Assembly: GCF_036588685.1 (NCBI RefSeq)
Contig: NC_086381.1
Coordinates: 68,455,436-68,519,435 of the forward strand
Direction: 5' to 3'
From: Mytilus trossulus
Lineage: Eukaryota; Mollusca; Bivalvia; Mytilida; Mytilidae
DNA: 64,000 nt
The notes beneath the pieces are model-generated. The model did not search any database. It had not been told where the DNA came from and was given only the letters and a program-made list of their open reading frames with translations. Below, piece by piece: positions 12,430-24,030 of this stretch. The stretch's first letter is position 1. Each line of letters starts with the position of its first letter. The position numbers were made by a program, and so were the translations under genes.

Positions 12430-14275
12430 TATCAGATCATGTTCAAATAACTTTATATTAAGTGCTCTATATAGATAAAGAAACTTACCTTGAGGAAAAA
12501 GGGTGGTACAGGATTAAATCATATAAATGGACAGAAATCTCTAAACTTAAACTTATATTGACCGAAAATGTAAAGAATGAGATAATAGATTTTGAAATGG
12601 TTAATTACGAGGAAAATCAGGTTGGTGACGAGGCTTCAGATAATATTTCAAGCCTTTCTTGTAAAGCAACTCCAAAAACTAAGAGGAGGAAGACTCTGAG
12701 AAAAAGAAATTTAAAGTTTGGTCAGACAATGTTATAATGAAACCAAGCGTCAAATAAATAAAATAGGGAACAAAATAAGGAATAATCCAAATAATAATAG
12801 TTTAAAGCAAAAGTTTTTTTTGTAAAAAAACAAACTTGAAGAAAATGGTTAAACAGAAAAAGTATGAATATAAACAAAAAATTTATAATTGTTTAAGTGA
12901 ATATTTCAATCAAAATCCAAAGGAATATCGGAAACTTTTAAAATCTCTTAAGGTTAAAACAGAAAAAGATGAAATACCAGAGGTATTTTAAAAAGATGAA
13001 GAAGTTTTAATAAAACGTTTTCAAAATCAAGGTAAACCTTCATCTATAAAGAATGCTTTTATGATAGACATTGAATATTGTGTATAATTCGGAGTTTAGT
13101 ATGACGTCCATTATCACTGTACTATTATGCATATTTTAGGGGCCAGCTGAAGGACACCTACGGGTGTGGGAATTCTCGCTACATTGAGGACCCATTGGTT
13201 GCCTTCGGCTGTTATCTGCTCTATGGTCGGGTGGTTGTCGCTTTGACATATTCACCATTTCCTTTCTCAATTTTATTGAATCACAATTAAAGCTATTAGA
13301 AAATAATATAGACTTCAAAGCTGAAACAGATGCTTCACTATCTTGTTCAGAAGTGAATGAGGTAATCAGAGGACTAAAACTTCAAAAGTCTGCTGGACCA
13401 GATATGATTATAAATGAAATAATTAAAACCTCAAATCAAGCAATAATGAAGTCAATTGTTAAACTATTTAATTTAATTCTAAAAACGGGTATATACCCAA
13501 AATCATGGAAGGACTCATATATAATCGCACTTCATAAGAAGGGAGACAAATCTGATCCCAATAATTACAGAGGTATATCTTAAATCATTAATCTTCCTAA
13601 AATATTCAATACTGTACTCAATAATATACTAATCACAAGTGTGGATAAACAGCTGAATGACTTAAGAAAGGCTTTTGACTCTGTATGGAGGACAGCCCTT
13701 CTATATAAATTATGCAAAATGGGAGTAGGAAAGTCTTTTTACATGAAGAGTAATAAAACAACAATATTTAAATACAAAATCCTCTTCAAAATATAAAAAT
13801 CACATTTCTGACTATTTTGACACTAGAGGTGCAAAACAAGGGGACTCATTAAGTCCTACTTTGTTCAATATTTTTATAAATGATATCACTAAAGGTTTGA
13901 AAGATGACAACTTAAGTCCATTGGAGCATATAAATAGTAAACTAGGCTCCCTCCTGTTTGCTGATGATCTGCTTTTACTATCAGAATCTAAAGAGGGTCG
14001 CCAAAATAGTCTTTTGCTAATCTCACGGACAATGACAAAGTTATATATATACTTAACCCATCAACACCAACACAAGTGAATAAACAAGAATCCTTTATAA
14101 AAAAAAGTCAATGGGACTGAGGACAGGGGACCCTTTAATATTTACCGGAATTTGTGTATATATATTGAGTAATTTAGTTATTGTCTTTATTTGTTTTGTT
14201 GTTATATGTCACAAACAGAAAACTTTATATGGCAATACAACTTCAACGGAGTGAATTGAATTGAATTGAATAAAT
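12430..14275 (+). pseudogene. degenerate non-LTR (LINE-type) retrotransposon
   Basis: Reverse-transcriptase blocks occur in the right order but in different frames: AGPDMIINEIIK and ALHKKGD...NNYRGIS (13353-13583); DLRKAFDSVWR (about 13660-13690); GAKQGDSLSPTLFNIFINDI and LLFADDLLLLSES (13830-14000). The last includes the (F/Y)xDD catalytic motif as FADD. Fragments of the region ahead of the RT lie at 12462-13060. Stops and frameshifts separate all blocks, so it cannot make an active enzyme. It ends in a GAATT-type simple tail around 14250-14272, as expected of a target-primed 3' end. A separate repeat is inserted at about 13085-13280. Confidence 0.82.
13085..13280 (+). repeat. dispersed repeat nested inside the LINE relic
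   Basis: This copy of the GGGCCAGCTGAAGGACGCC family contains 'GGGCCAGCTGAAGGACACCT' and 'GTCGGGTGGTTGTCGCTTTG'. LINE-derived coding fragments lie on both sides, so this unit inserted after the LINE was already present. Confidence 0.72.
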
Positions 14276-14332
14276 GTCGGTCAGCGATGTTATTCGAAAT
14301 AGAATTTTACTTAAACATTTACGATTTTCAGT

Positions 14333-14461
14333 GGCGGATCCAGAACTTTTCCTAAGGGGGCCCCGCTGACTGACATAAAAAAAGGGGGGGGGCTCCAGTC
14401 ATGCTTCGATGATTCCCTATATAATCAAACCAATTTTTCCCATGAATCCCTGGATCCGCCT
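14333..14461. mobile_element. MITE with GGCGGATCCAG terminal inverted repeats
   Basis: The left end reads GGCGGATCCAG and the right end CTGGATCCGCC, an exact 11-bp inverted repeat enclosing about 107 bases with a G-rich tract and matching C-rich ends. It has no coding capacity. Related ends (AGATCCAGCCATTT and AAATGGCTGGATCTG) occur at 36285, 36525 and 37560. Confidence 0.72.
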
Positions 14462-15099
14462 ATGCTGCTTGTGCTTGGACACGGACTAAAAGGTGTCAGT
14501 GTCAAAAATTGGAAGTTTGCCGAGCTTGATTTGAATGATTAGATACGTCATTATAATTTTTGTAATTAGTTTATGCATAGAAAAAGGGGAATAATATACT
14601 ACATAATTCTTTTAAGTTACTTTTTATGCTCAGTATGCTCCTCCACGAAATTGACCGGTCATTATTTTCTAATTCATGAGGGACTTGACAGGGGGTAAGT
14701 TTCTCCCTGCTCCCGCCCTTCTTCTCCCTTCTCCAAGCCTCTTTTCCCCTTTAATCGGAAATAGTCCTGTCAAGGACGGTAGTAAAATCGTGAATGTATG
14801 ACCCCAGCTTAACTCTGATGCACACCGTTTCTCGATGATTTTTTTAAAAGTATAAATCCAAACTAAAGTAACACAGGCAGGATAATGTGTGAAAATACGG
14901 GGAACTTTTGTGACACTATTAGTGCAGTTTCGTAAGAAACCAATTCGTTTTAATGGTTGCAGAAAAACGCTGCTTGCAAAATAGAAAAATAAAATTCTTT
15001 TGGAAAATAATACGAATATCAAAGATACATAGTTCAAGAATCAACAAATAAGAATAATAAAATTGTCCTTGAACTTGGTTATTTTGGCGCACAACTTTC

Positions 15100-15325
15100 C
15101 CTTTATGTTCCAAGTGTAAAATTGAAAATGAAAAAGAGGAATGTGTCCAAGAGACAACGATGCCGACCATAGAACAGACAACAGCAGAAGGTCACCTATA
15201 TATAGGTCTTCAATGCAGCGAGAATTTCCCTGAATTTTCCTGCTTCAGCTGGCCCCTGAACAAATATATACTAGTATTAGTTCAGTGATAATGGACGTCA
15301 TAATAAACTCCAAATTATAACCAAG
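15100..15325 (-). repeat. mussel-type dispersed repeat, reverse copy
   Basis: Read on the minus strand it gives 'GGGGCCAGCTGAAGCAGG', 'GAAGACCTATATATAGGTGA' and the 'GTCTCTTGGACACATTCC' tail of the 11755-12050 family. The neighbouring bases at 15330-15580 end in 'CGCCCCGCCTAAATCCGCCC', probably the end of yet another MITE that I could not pair. Confidence 0.72.
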
Positions 15326-16388
15326 AAACTTAAATTATACATCATATATACAAGACTATAACCAGTTTTTCAATATTTTTGGACTGAACAGAAAATATGG
15401 TTCCGGAATCTTGTAAACAGTTTTAAATGTGCACCTGTTGGGTTGAAATAAAAAAAAAATCCGACTACGTTACATATTTTTCTTTCAATTCCTTTTTTTT
15501 CAAAAACAGGGCAATGCTTTGAAAATTTTAGGGGGTGCACGCCAGTCACGCCCCGCCTAAATCCGCCCCTGTACTGCTTTGTAAAATAGAACAAAATGAT
15601 CATAAAGTTTAACGCTTATCATATATTTTGGTCACTCGACAAAATGCTGCGAGCATACTGTTTTACTCGTGTCAATTTTTCCGCTCGTCCCTCACTTAAG
15701 GAGACTCGCGGGTATAAGATTAAAAAAAAAATAAACACTTATTTTTCCGTACAAATTGTTTAAATCACCTTTAGTAGTTCTTACTTTATCATATTATACA
15801 AAAATCATTTTGCACTTACATTTAGGGCTTTCCGTTTTTAGATTTCCTCTTAGTTTTTTTTTTCTTGTTACTTTTTATTAGCACTTTCTTGAATCTTTTG
15901 ATTAACTCATTTAGATAATTGTTTTCCTGCTAAAATAATTCAAATATATACATATTTGTATCCTTTTAACCCCCCTTCTCTCCTTTCTCCCTTTCCCCGC
16001 CCCTCCTCTCCCTTATCCCATCTCTCCCATGCCCCCAATACCCTGTCCAGGCCCTCATCCATATTTTTTTGCTGCTCGAACGGTTATCATTTTGCTCACT
16101 AAACCCCTGTTGGAAACATGTACATAATTATAGTCTTCAAGTCAGTGTCACAGAAATCCAATCCTGGCCTCATACCACAAGCTTTCTTCCCATTGGTTAC
16201 AATGCATTTTTTTGGTTAAAGGTCAAATTGAATTTAAAAATTTGCACCGCCTCAAACATGAAATAAATGTAACTGCTAATAAGACCATTGTTATTTGAAC
16301 ACAATATGCTTGTCACAGGACAATCCATAACTGCTTTTCTTTAGAAAGCCGTATTAAAATGTCAAATGTAGGATTTGAATCTAGAATA

Positions 16389-16671
16389 AGGGAGCTACCA
16401 TTTGATTTTTATGGGGGGGCTAGGATGAAAAATTATGTCCTGCTTTTTTTTTTAGTTGTAATCTCTGTCCTGCCTTTTTATTTTTTACTCAATTCGGTCC
16501 TGCCTTTTTTTTACTAGTTTATCCTGACTTTTTTTACCCAAATTGCCATCCTGCCTTTTTTTTTACCAAGATACTCATCCTGCCTTTTTTTTTACTCAAA
16601 ACTCCTGTCCTGCCTATTTTTTTCAAATTTCATCCTAGCCCCCCCCATAAAAATCAAATGGTAGGTCCCTA
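16389..16671. mobile_element. MITE with about 40-bp terminal inverted repeats
   Basis: The left arm GGGAGCTACCATTTGATTTT continues to GGGGGGGCTAGGATGAAA. The right arm, read in reverse, gives GGGACCTACCATTTGATTTT and the same continuation. Between them is a degenerate tandem of 'TCCTGCCTTTTTTTTA' units of about 40 bp. There is no transposase. The arms could fold into a long stem. Confidence 0.78.
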
Positions 16672-17344
16672 AATTAAAGAGGCCAAATCACAATTTTCAC
16701 TTTCATTCAACAATTAATTTTACACATATTTTGCTTAAATATTTTAATATATATGACAACTTAAATAGTAAACATTTCAAATAAAACAGTAGTCAGAATA
16801 CTTGGCAAGAAATACCCCAGGCCACATAATAATTGGGAACTATATAGACCAAGATTGCCGCTTCACATCGATTTGACATTGTCCGATAGAGGGCGTAGTA
16901 ATTATTCGAGATCATTCGAGTGAACCCTCGATAATCTCGAGTCTTTTCTTGCGAGATATTTGAAGGTAATGGTTGTGCCATGAAACGATCCTCTTTAATA
17001 ACATGAATAACGTTGTCTTCATAATAAGAAAGTGAATTCCAATTGATTTCTAAACAAATAACAATGGATGTAGCAGATTTTGACAAAAAAACCATCACCC
17101 ATTCGACATCATTCTACACGTAGATGTCCATGAATTTTTTTTCAAATTTCGCTGTAGTCAAATTCGGGGGAGAAGTAAGAGAACCCTATACAGAGAGAAC
17201 AATTTATCCCTCATCGCAACCAAAGATAATATTCCATTTTACAATCAGAGGAGTAGCTAATAATCCTCAATCTTAAGGTTCATCATGACAAACGGAAAAA
17301 TATGGCTGTATTTACATGCCGAAAATTACTCTGAGACTAGTACA

Positions 17345-17815
17345 GACTTACCTGTGAACTTGGAAACGTTTTAACGCCTGGCATCCACTAGACATAATAA
17401 AGTTGAATGCATTTTGTGTTTCAGAAAGATATTATCTTTTTGGGGTTTTGATGGGCATTTTTTCCCTTCATGCAAAAGGTGTGAAAATTAACTAAGTTGT
17501 GGTACAACTATGAGATGCTCCATCAGTAAAAAAAACGGTTTGTTATTGTATTGTTTTGATTGTCATTGACATGGACAATAGGTATCTTTACAACTATAGG
17601 TGAGTTGAAAGAGTTTATCTGAGTCAGATGTGAGTGGACAGTATCTAAGTAATTCAGGTGTTTGTTTATTTTTGCACCTTCTGCAGAAAGGAAAAAAATG
17701 CCCATCAAAAACCCAAGAAAGATTTTTATCTTTCTTAAACACAAAATGCATTTAACTAATATATATCTAGTGGATGCTAGGCATTAAAACTTTCCAAACA
17801 GCACAGGTAAGTCTA
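17345..17815. repeat. long imperfect inverted repeat
   Basis: Bases 17345-17490 ('GACTTACCTGTG', 'CATCCACTAGA', 'GAATGCATTTTGTGTTT', 'TTTTGATGGGCATTTTTT', 'AAAGGTG') reappear reverse-complemented at about 17640-17812. The arms are roughly 150 bp with scattered mismatches and indels, and the loop is about 150 bp. There is no coding capacity. Likely a foldback element or MITE. Confidence 0.75.
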
Positions 17816-17864
17816 CACAGGGTGTCTTAAGTCTTAAATCCAGGCCCATGTTTTTTCTCTACAA

Positions 17865-18425
17865 TGTAATACCCAGATGGTGTAGTTTACTAGTAGTTAC
17901 TAATAGTCCCTCTCGCCAGATTGAATCATATATAGATATAGAAAGATGCTTTTTCAATATCAATAAGACATGCAAGTGTGATTTCTCCTTTATTGAATTT
18001 TTCTATTGTGTTCTGAATAAATCTGATCAGGCAGTTTGATGTTGAGTGTTATTTTCCTGAATCCTTGTTTTTCTTCTATAAGCTTAATTCCTTCTATGAA
18101 CGCTGTCAGCCTGTCAAGAACAATTCTTTCAGTAATTTTGCACAAGACACTGGTTAAACTTATTGGGCGGTATGATGATGGTGAGTAGTAATTGATTTTT
18201 CCTTGTTTCCTTAGGAATTTTATGTTTTTTGTCTTCCATTCCTGTCGTAGCAAGCCATGTTTAAATGTGAGCTTCACCATAGTTCGTATTGCTTCTATGG
18301 GTTTTTTTCCGGCAAACTTCTGGGAAGTGGCCGTCAGCTCCAGGTGATTTACCTATTTCTTGTAGGCATATTGCTGCCTCAACTTCATCTGTGGTAACCA
18401 CATAATCCAATTTATGTTCTCTTTT
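17865..18425 (-). pseudogene. reverse-transcriptase fragment of a second non-LTR retrotransposon
   Basis: On the minus strand the blocks read EVEAAICLQEIGKSPGADG, then LLRQEWKTKNIKFLRKQGK, SYRPISLTSVLCKITERIVL and finally TLACLIDIEKA. These are the early RT motifs of LINE elements. The frame changes once between the first two blocks, and the catalytic DD region is not reached. The fragment is bounded at 18428 by the start of a Helitron-like repeat. Confidence 0.8.
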
Positions 18426-18427
18426 TA

Positions 18428-19281
18428 GCTCACCTGTCCCGAAGGGACAAGTGAGCTTATGCCATCACTTGGCGTCCGCCGTCGTCGTAAACTATTTCAA
18501 GAATCTTCTCCTCTGAAACTACTGGGCCAAATACTTTCAAACTTTAACTGAATGTTCCTTAGGGTATCTAATTTATAAATTGTATCCAAAGTTTTGATCT
18601 ATCAACAAACATGGTCGCCATTGCTAAAAATAGAACATAGGGGTCAAATGCAGTTTTTGGCTTATAACTCAAAAACCAAAGCATTTAGAGCAAATCTGAC
18701 ATGGGGTAATATTGTTTATCAGGTCAAGATCTATCTGTCCTGAAATTTTCAGATGAATCAGACAACCCGTTGTTGGGTTGCTGCCCCTGAATTGGTAATT
18801 TTAAGGAAATTTTGCTGTTTTTGGTTATCTTGAATATTATAATAGATAGAAATAAACTGTAAACAGCAATAATGTTCAGCAAAGTAAGATCTTCAATTAA
18901 GTCAATTTGACCAAAATTGTCAATTGACCCCTTAAGGAGTTATTGCCCTTTAAAGACTTTTTTCACAATTTGTTCATCATGTTGACTTACTTTAAAAAAT
19001 CTTCTCCTTAGAAACTGCTGTATCAATTTCAGCCAAACTTAGGCTAAATGAGTTTCAGAGTATCTAGTATAAATTTTATATTTTATTTCCTTGTATGTCA
19101 AAAAACATAGCTCCTATGGCTAAAATAGAACATAGGAGAAAATGATTATTTCTTTTGGCTTTTGAAGAAAATAGGACGATCCAAAAAACATTTAAATAAA
19201 TTGAAAAGCCAAAATAATCATTGATGAGAGATTTAACCAAAAGAATTAAGGTGAGCGATTCAGGCTCTTGAGAGCCTCTTG
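18428..19281 (+). mobile_element. Helitron/Helentron-like element, AGCTCACCTG family
   Basis: It opens with AGCTCACCT and a hairpin (GTCCC GAAG GGGAC-like), then 'TTGGCGTCCGCCGTCGTCGT'. It closes with the inverted arm AAGGTGAGCG, hairpin GGCTCTTGAGAGCC and TCTTG. The interior is non-coding and collinear with 24031-24809 and 30409-32179. Non-autonomous; the family call rests on the terminal layout. Confidence 0.75.
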
Positions 19282-20003
19282 TTTTGAAATGGCCCTTCTA
19301 CTGTTGTAGAGTTATGCCCCTTTACAAAGGGAAAAATTGCCATTTATTTTTGTTTCTTTTCTTTAACTTAAGTTTGCCTCAACTTAATGTTATGAAACCT
19401 ATAAACAATGCTTATTACTACAATATGCAGATCAAGTTTAAATATTGGTGCCATCACTATTACTGTTCTAGAGTTATGTCCTTTACAAATGGAAAAATTG
19501 CTAAAAAAAAAATCAAAAATATCAATCAAATAAATCTTTTAAATTGGAATTATCTCCCTTTGTCCATGATTGTCTTCAACTACAATCAATTCTTTTTAAA
19601 ATTTTCTTTCAGAATTGGAGTTTACTCAGTTATCTTTCTTTGTCCAGAATCAACTAAAACCAATGCTTAATACAATGCAATATTCAATATTATTACCAAC
19701 TGATAAATTAAAGCAATTGTTACCATTCAGTGCTTACAAGCACTTTGATTACCATTCCAGGGTTATGCCCCTTTTCAAATGAAAAAATTGCTGTTTTTTT
19801 TGTTTCTGTTCACTTAACCTTAGTTAGTTTGCCTCAAGTAAATTTAATGAAATTTATATATACATGTAATGCTTAATACCACTAAAACATGTTTAAGTTT
19901 AAATTTTGGCAGCTTCACTTTTAAAGTTCTTCAGTTGTGTCTCTTTTTAAAGTTATATGCTAGTGGGGGCATCAAATGTGTCCCTATGGACACGTTTCCC
20001 ATT
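19282..20003 (+). mobile_element. Helentron-like repeat with irregular internal units
   Basis: The phrase 'GAGTTATGCCCCTTTACAAA' and variants recur at about 19309, 19471 and 19760, each followed by GGAAAAATTGC or similar. The end reads GGGGGCATC followed by hairpin GTGTCCCTATGGACAC, the same layout as the other families here. No coding sequence. Confidence 0.6.
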
Positions 20004-20144
20004 TATTAATCCATGCTACATTTCAAAATACATTTGTAGCATTTATACGGATTTAAAAAGCAGACAAACACGTCTTATATAACATTTATTTATGCATCAT
20101 AGATTTAAATAATGCTAATTTTTAACTACATCAATTTATTTCAG

Positions 20145-20222
20145 TACCCAATCAGACCAGCCCATTTGAATTACGACAAAATTGAACACTTAGCAGCAAG
20201 AGTCAAACCACAGCAGAAGAAG
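20145..20222 (+). CDS. isolated 26-codon exon, gene uncertain
   Basis: It has a strong acceptor (TTATTTCAG) and a consensus GTAAGT donor. The frame reads YPIRPAHLNYDKIEHLAARV KPQQKK in two parts, phase 0 at the donor. The composition is convincingly coding in a desert of repeats. 'KIEHLA' loosely recalls the short repeats of THEG/SPMAP2-type sperm proteins, but the resemblance is weak. Joined to the exon at 26150 it would stop after three codons (K-D-G-stop). Joined to the exon at 28551 it stays in frame with the coiled-coil gene. So it may be the penultimate exon of a separate small gene or an alternative N-terminus for the downstream gene. Confidence 0.5.
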
Positions 20223-20319
20223 GTAAGTTATAAAGAATTAGATTCTGGGTTTCTATTTTACAAATTGAAATTCAATATTTTAAAAAAACATTTTGTGATC
20301 ATGGCATAGTATAATAGAT

Positions 20320-20735
20320 AAAAGAATCCACGAGCTACTGCATATACTGCTTAAACACTCTTTTACTCGCATTACTTCAAAAGTAATATGTGTGGTTCCA
20401 GTGAAATTCATACTAAACTCAACTTTAAGAGATTGCTTATTTTTAAAGATTAATAATTTAAATCCTGATTTTACAAATTATCAACCACTTTTAAAGCTAA
20501 AACAACTTTTAAATCCTAAATCTGAGCTTTTGACAGAAATTGGTGACTTTATAAAGCAATCATTAGAATTGCGAAAATGAGGTCCATGTCCATCAAAGGC
20601 TACATTAATTACCATTTATAACTATGTTTTTTTTTATGTTTATATTTGTAATTCTTCACTGTCTGTATTACATGTTGTATTTGTGTTTGCTTGACCCATA
20701 TGGGTGTATTTTTGCAAATAAAATTATTATTATTT
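20320..20735 (+). pseudogene. 3' end of a LINE-type retrotransposon
   Basis: A short frame (20392-20580) ends in a lysine/leucine-rich tail and stops, followed by a 3' tail with 'GACCCATATGGGTGTATTTT' and AATAAAATTATTATTATT. That ending fits the 3' UTR and simple tail of non-LTR elements. No enzyme motif remains, so the assignment is tentative. Confidence 0.5.
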
Positions 20736-20836
20736 AAAGTATAGGTAGGAAGTTTGTTTTCTTCTTAAGAATATAAAGAGAACTTATTTGAAACTAATAG
20801 TGCTAAGCACCTCTTACACTAAAAATGACCTATCAG

Positions 20837-22093
20837 CAGAGCTCCAGATAAGGTGGGTATTTGCGTGATCATGCAATACAAATAATAGAAAACCCAATGC
20901 AATTAATTGCCCATTGATGGGTTCAATAACCCAATTAATTCAAAGGAAACCCCAATTATATGCCAAAACCATGAGTTCTCAACCCTTTTATTGGGTACCG
21001 TTTGCGTTATTTACCCTTATCTGTTTTCACTTGTTGCGTAAATCTATTTTTATAATATTTATAATTGGAAATGTCCTTTCGTTCTAAAAATAGATCACTG
21101 CATCAAGTAGCTGAAATGGATCCCTGTTGGAATTTTCCAATGCTCAAAAGGTACACATGTTTTTGAAATCATTTTGATCTTCTCGGCGTCTATCCAATTA
21201 GCGTGTGTCATGTCATAATTTTTTTGAATTGCTCGAGATTTATCATAACAATTTACATTAAATTAAAACGAAAGTGAATGTCCGGTAAAACTATTGAATA
21301 GAAGCATGTTTTCGGCTTCTTTTGGATAACTGAGGGAAAGATATGATGATAAAAAGACTCAGCCATTGTTTTTAGGAAGCGTCCGTCGAACGCATGGGCG
21401 TCTTTGCGTACCTGAACGAGAACATTGCTAATAAGCAAGGGACTTCTTCAAAAACTGAATCAGTTGCCGTTAGAAAAAGTGAAAGGCTAAATTAATTATG
21501 AAAGGATATGTAATTGGAAACCAAAAGTTCTTATAAGTGACAATTTAACCCAGATTTATATAAATTGAATAAAACAAAAAAACATTCAAGTATAATTAGA
21601 GTTTATGACTATTCATTTTACGGTTAATGAGTGAATACACACACAGGCACTCTCATAATTTTTTATATAAAGGTATATAAGAGAACAAAATCTGAGACGA
21701 GTGCCTGGGAATACACATATCCGTTATTTACAGTTTACATAAGTTGCGAAAAAATACAAAGCTGGCAGAAGGTTTGAAACGGGACACAAATTAAACCTAC
21801 AATTGCTCGTCAGTAAATTAATAAAATAAAACATCTATAGCACATATTATTCAAAGAAAGAAACATATTTAAGATGGAAAAACATCTGGGGTTGATATAA
21901 TTGCCTAAATATTCAATATTGTGTTGATGAAAAAACCCAATACATTAAGGAGCTTGGTGGTGAAAAACCCAATTTGATATTAACTTGAGGGGTGAATTGG
22001 AATTGATAATGCAATTACAAATCTTTATCACCCAATTACATAAGTAGATGGTGGGTAAAAACCCCAATTTGTGAATTCTTATCTGGAGCTCTG
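20837..22093. mobile_element. 1.26-kb non-autonomous DNA transposon, CAGAGCTCCAGATAAG ends, TATCAG target duplication
   Basis: The left end is CAGAGCTCCAGATAAG and the right end CTTATCTGGAGCTCTG, a perfect 16-bp terminal inverted repeat. Both are flanked by TATCAG (20831-20836 and 22094-22099), a 6-bp target-site duplication. The interior is non-coding, with repeated 'AACCCAAT' motifs near both ends and a small foldback at 21643-21705 (CAGGCACTC...GAGTGCCTG). No transposase was seen. The superfamily is not assigned. Confidence 0.85.
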
Positions 22094-22099
22094 TATCAG

Positions 22100-23020
22100 G
22101 TAAAGTGTAGAGTAGGTAGGGAAAATAGAACTACACATTTTTTTTGGCCTTAGAATCCGCATTCTGACAGACTAATTATTATTAAACATTGTTTAACGTG
22201 TTGGCTAGGAGGTTATGCATATAAAATCACAAGAAGCATTTAAGTAAGAAAATTAAAAACCAATTCTTCAGAAAACAATTGAAGGTCTTTCTATCTAGAT
22301 AATAAGAATGAAATTAAAAAACGATGTTAGAAAATGTCACCTCGTGTTGATGTTATGTGGTAAATCAAACTGATATAAAAAAAATAAGATTAATAGGTTT
22401 ATGCAGTGCTAATTGTTTTATAATGTTTAGCAAAGGTCAAAATCTGGAACATCAAATTAACCTTTGACCTTGACCTTAATTTTAAGGTCATAGATCAGTG
22501 ATCTCAAATCAATAGAGTGTCCCCAGGTAAATCACTTGTATGGTTGTGGAGAAATTCTGATTTCAACTGCATAAGGGGAGAAAACTCCTATAAGGGTTAA
22601 CCAAAACTCTTCCACTTAAATAAGTTGAAGTTGCGCCTTGTTGTAAACAGTTTTTAAACAAACACATCATATCATTTACTGTAACAGTTTCTATTGAACA
22701 ACATTAACAAGTGAAATTCAAAATATAAAACGATCACTCCAGTCAAAATTAACCAAATCATTCTTAATCATAGATGAACAATTTGGTCAAAACAGTTGGT
22801 TAAAATCTTTTACGGTTTAAGAGATATAGTGATAACAAGAAAAAGGGGACGCAGGGAGATAACTCTTATAAGAATAAGTGTTCGGTCACACAGGGTCAGT
22901 TTTGAACCCCCATTACTGTACAACATTATTGGCCTAAAATCCATTTGATATGTACATTTTTTGTAGTAAGACAAAAAAGCATCACAGACGGAAAAAAAAC
23001 CAAAAGGTCTTTCCACGAAA
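22100..23020. other. non-coding, probably old repeat
   Basis: No exon is supported. 'ACCTTTGACCTTGACC' at 22460 and 'CTCCTATAAGGGTTAAC' at 22580 resemble phrases at 11530-11690 ('GACCTTTGACCTTGGA', 'CTCCTTATAAGGGTTAAC'), which suggests two diverged copies of one repeat family. Confidence 0.45.
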
Positions 23021-23024
23021 AGTG

Positions 23025-23235
23025 GAAATAAAATTGAGAATGGAAATGTGGAATGTGTCAAAGAGACAACAACCCGACCATATAAAAAACAACAGCAGAA
23101 GGTCACCAACAGGTCTTCAATGTAGCGAGAAATTCCCGTACCCAGAGGCGTCCTTCAGCTTCCACAAAACAAATATATACTAGTTCAGTGGTAATGAACG
23201 CCATACTAATTTCCAAATTGTACACAAGAAACTAA
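23025..23235 (-). repeat. mussel-type dispersed repeat, reverse copy
   Basis: It contains 'GTCAAAGAGACAACAACCCG', 'GGTCACCAACAGGTCTTCAA' and 'CTAGTTCAGTGGTAATGAAC', the reverse complement of the 11755-12050 family, with the same order of segments. Confidence 0.8.
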
Positions 23236-24030
23236 AAGACCTACTTATATGTTAAATGAAGTTTTACTTTATCATTTGCACAGTTGTCCATATTTACTTT
23301 GATAAACACAGTTCCATCCAATTACCCAATTAGGTAAACAAAGAAATGATAACTGTAAAAACAACTGCAGTTCTGGAAATTTTGTTTTGAAGTTTTTAAA
23401 CATGAACATGGATTGCAAAACTATTGTTATGGTAAGAATGATTTCTGGAATGGAACATATTAATTAAAATTAAAATGCAGTGTTGGACACAGCCAGTCGC
23501 CTGGTCGTCAAATGCGACCAGAACCTTGATTGGGCGATTAGAAATTGTCAAAAGATGGATAGTAACTGGCCCAAAAATAAATCATTGGGCAAGTGTATTA
23601 TCATTCTCAAACTTGTAGTTAACTCTTATAATAAATCACCCCAACTTCAGAACATCCATTTTCTGAAATCCTCTGGTCACATCATTCAAACATGCAAGTG
23701 CATTAAAATATCAATATGGAGTATACAAACGAATCCCGACAATGTGCTTGTTAATAGTGGGTCAAAAATAAATTTACTGACAATGATGGTTGCTAAACTA
23801 TTTGTGTTTTCTATAGGCTAGCTAGTCATTGACAGTAAAACCTTGTCTGGCCAACTTCACCAAACAAGGGCAAAGGGAATTATGAAAAGAACTCCGGCAT
23901 ACAAGGATACATCCAAGAAGCCGTCAAAATGTTTTTCATACGAGTGTGGATAGTAAAACCCCCACGGACAGAAACAAGTGCATGTGGCAGTGACATAAGA
24001 AAATAACTTGTTTTTAAAATGTCTTTTTAT

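Noticed and set aside
16793..17098. 101-residue minus-strand frame beginning MMVFLSKSATSIVIC
   Set aside because: The region has some CpG and looks less repetitive than its surroundings, but I find no domain, no paired splice sites and no partner exon. Kept only as a place to check for a transcript.
23480..23821. 113-residue plus-strand frame beginning MLDTASRLVVKC
   Set aside because: No recognisable domain; the first part resembles a repeat terminus (CAGTGTTGGACACAG), but I could not find the other end.
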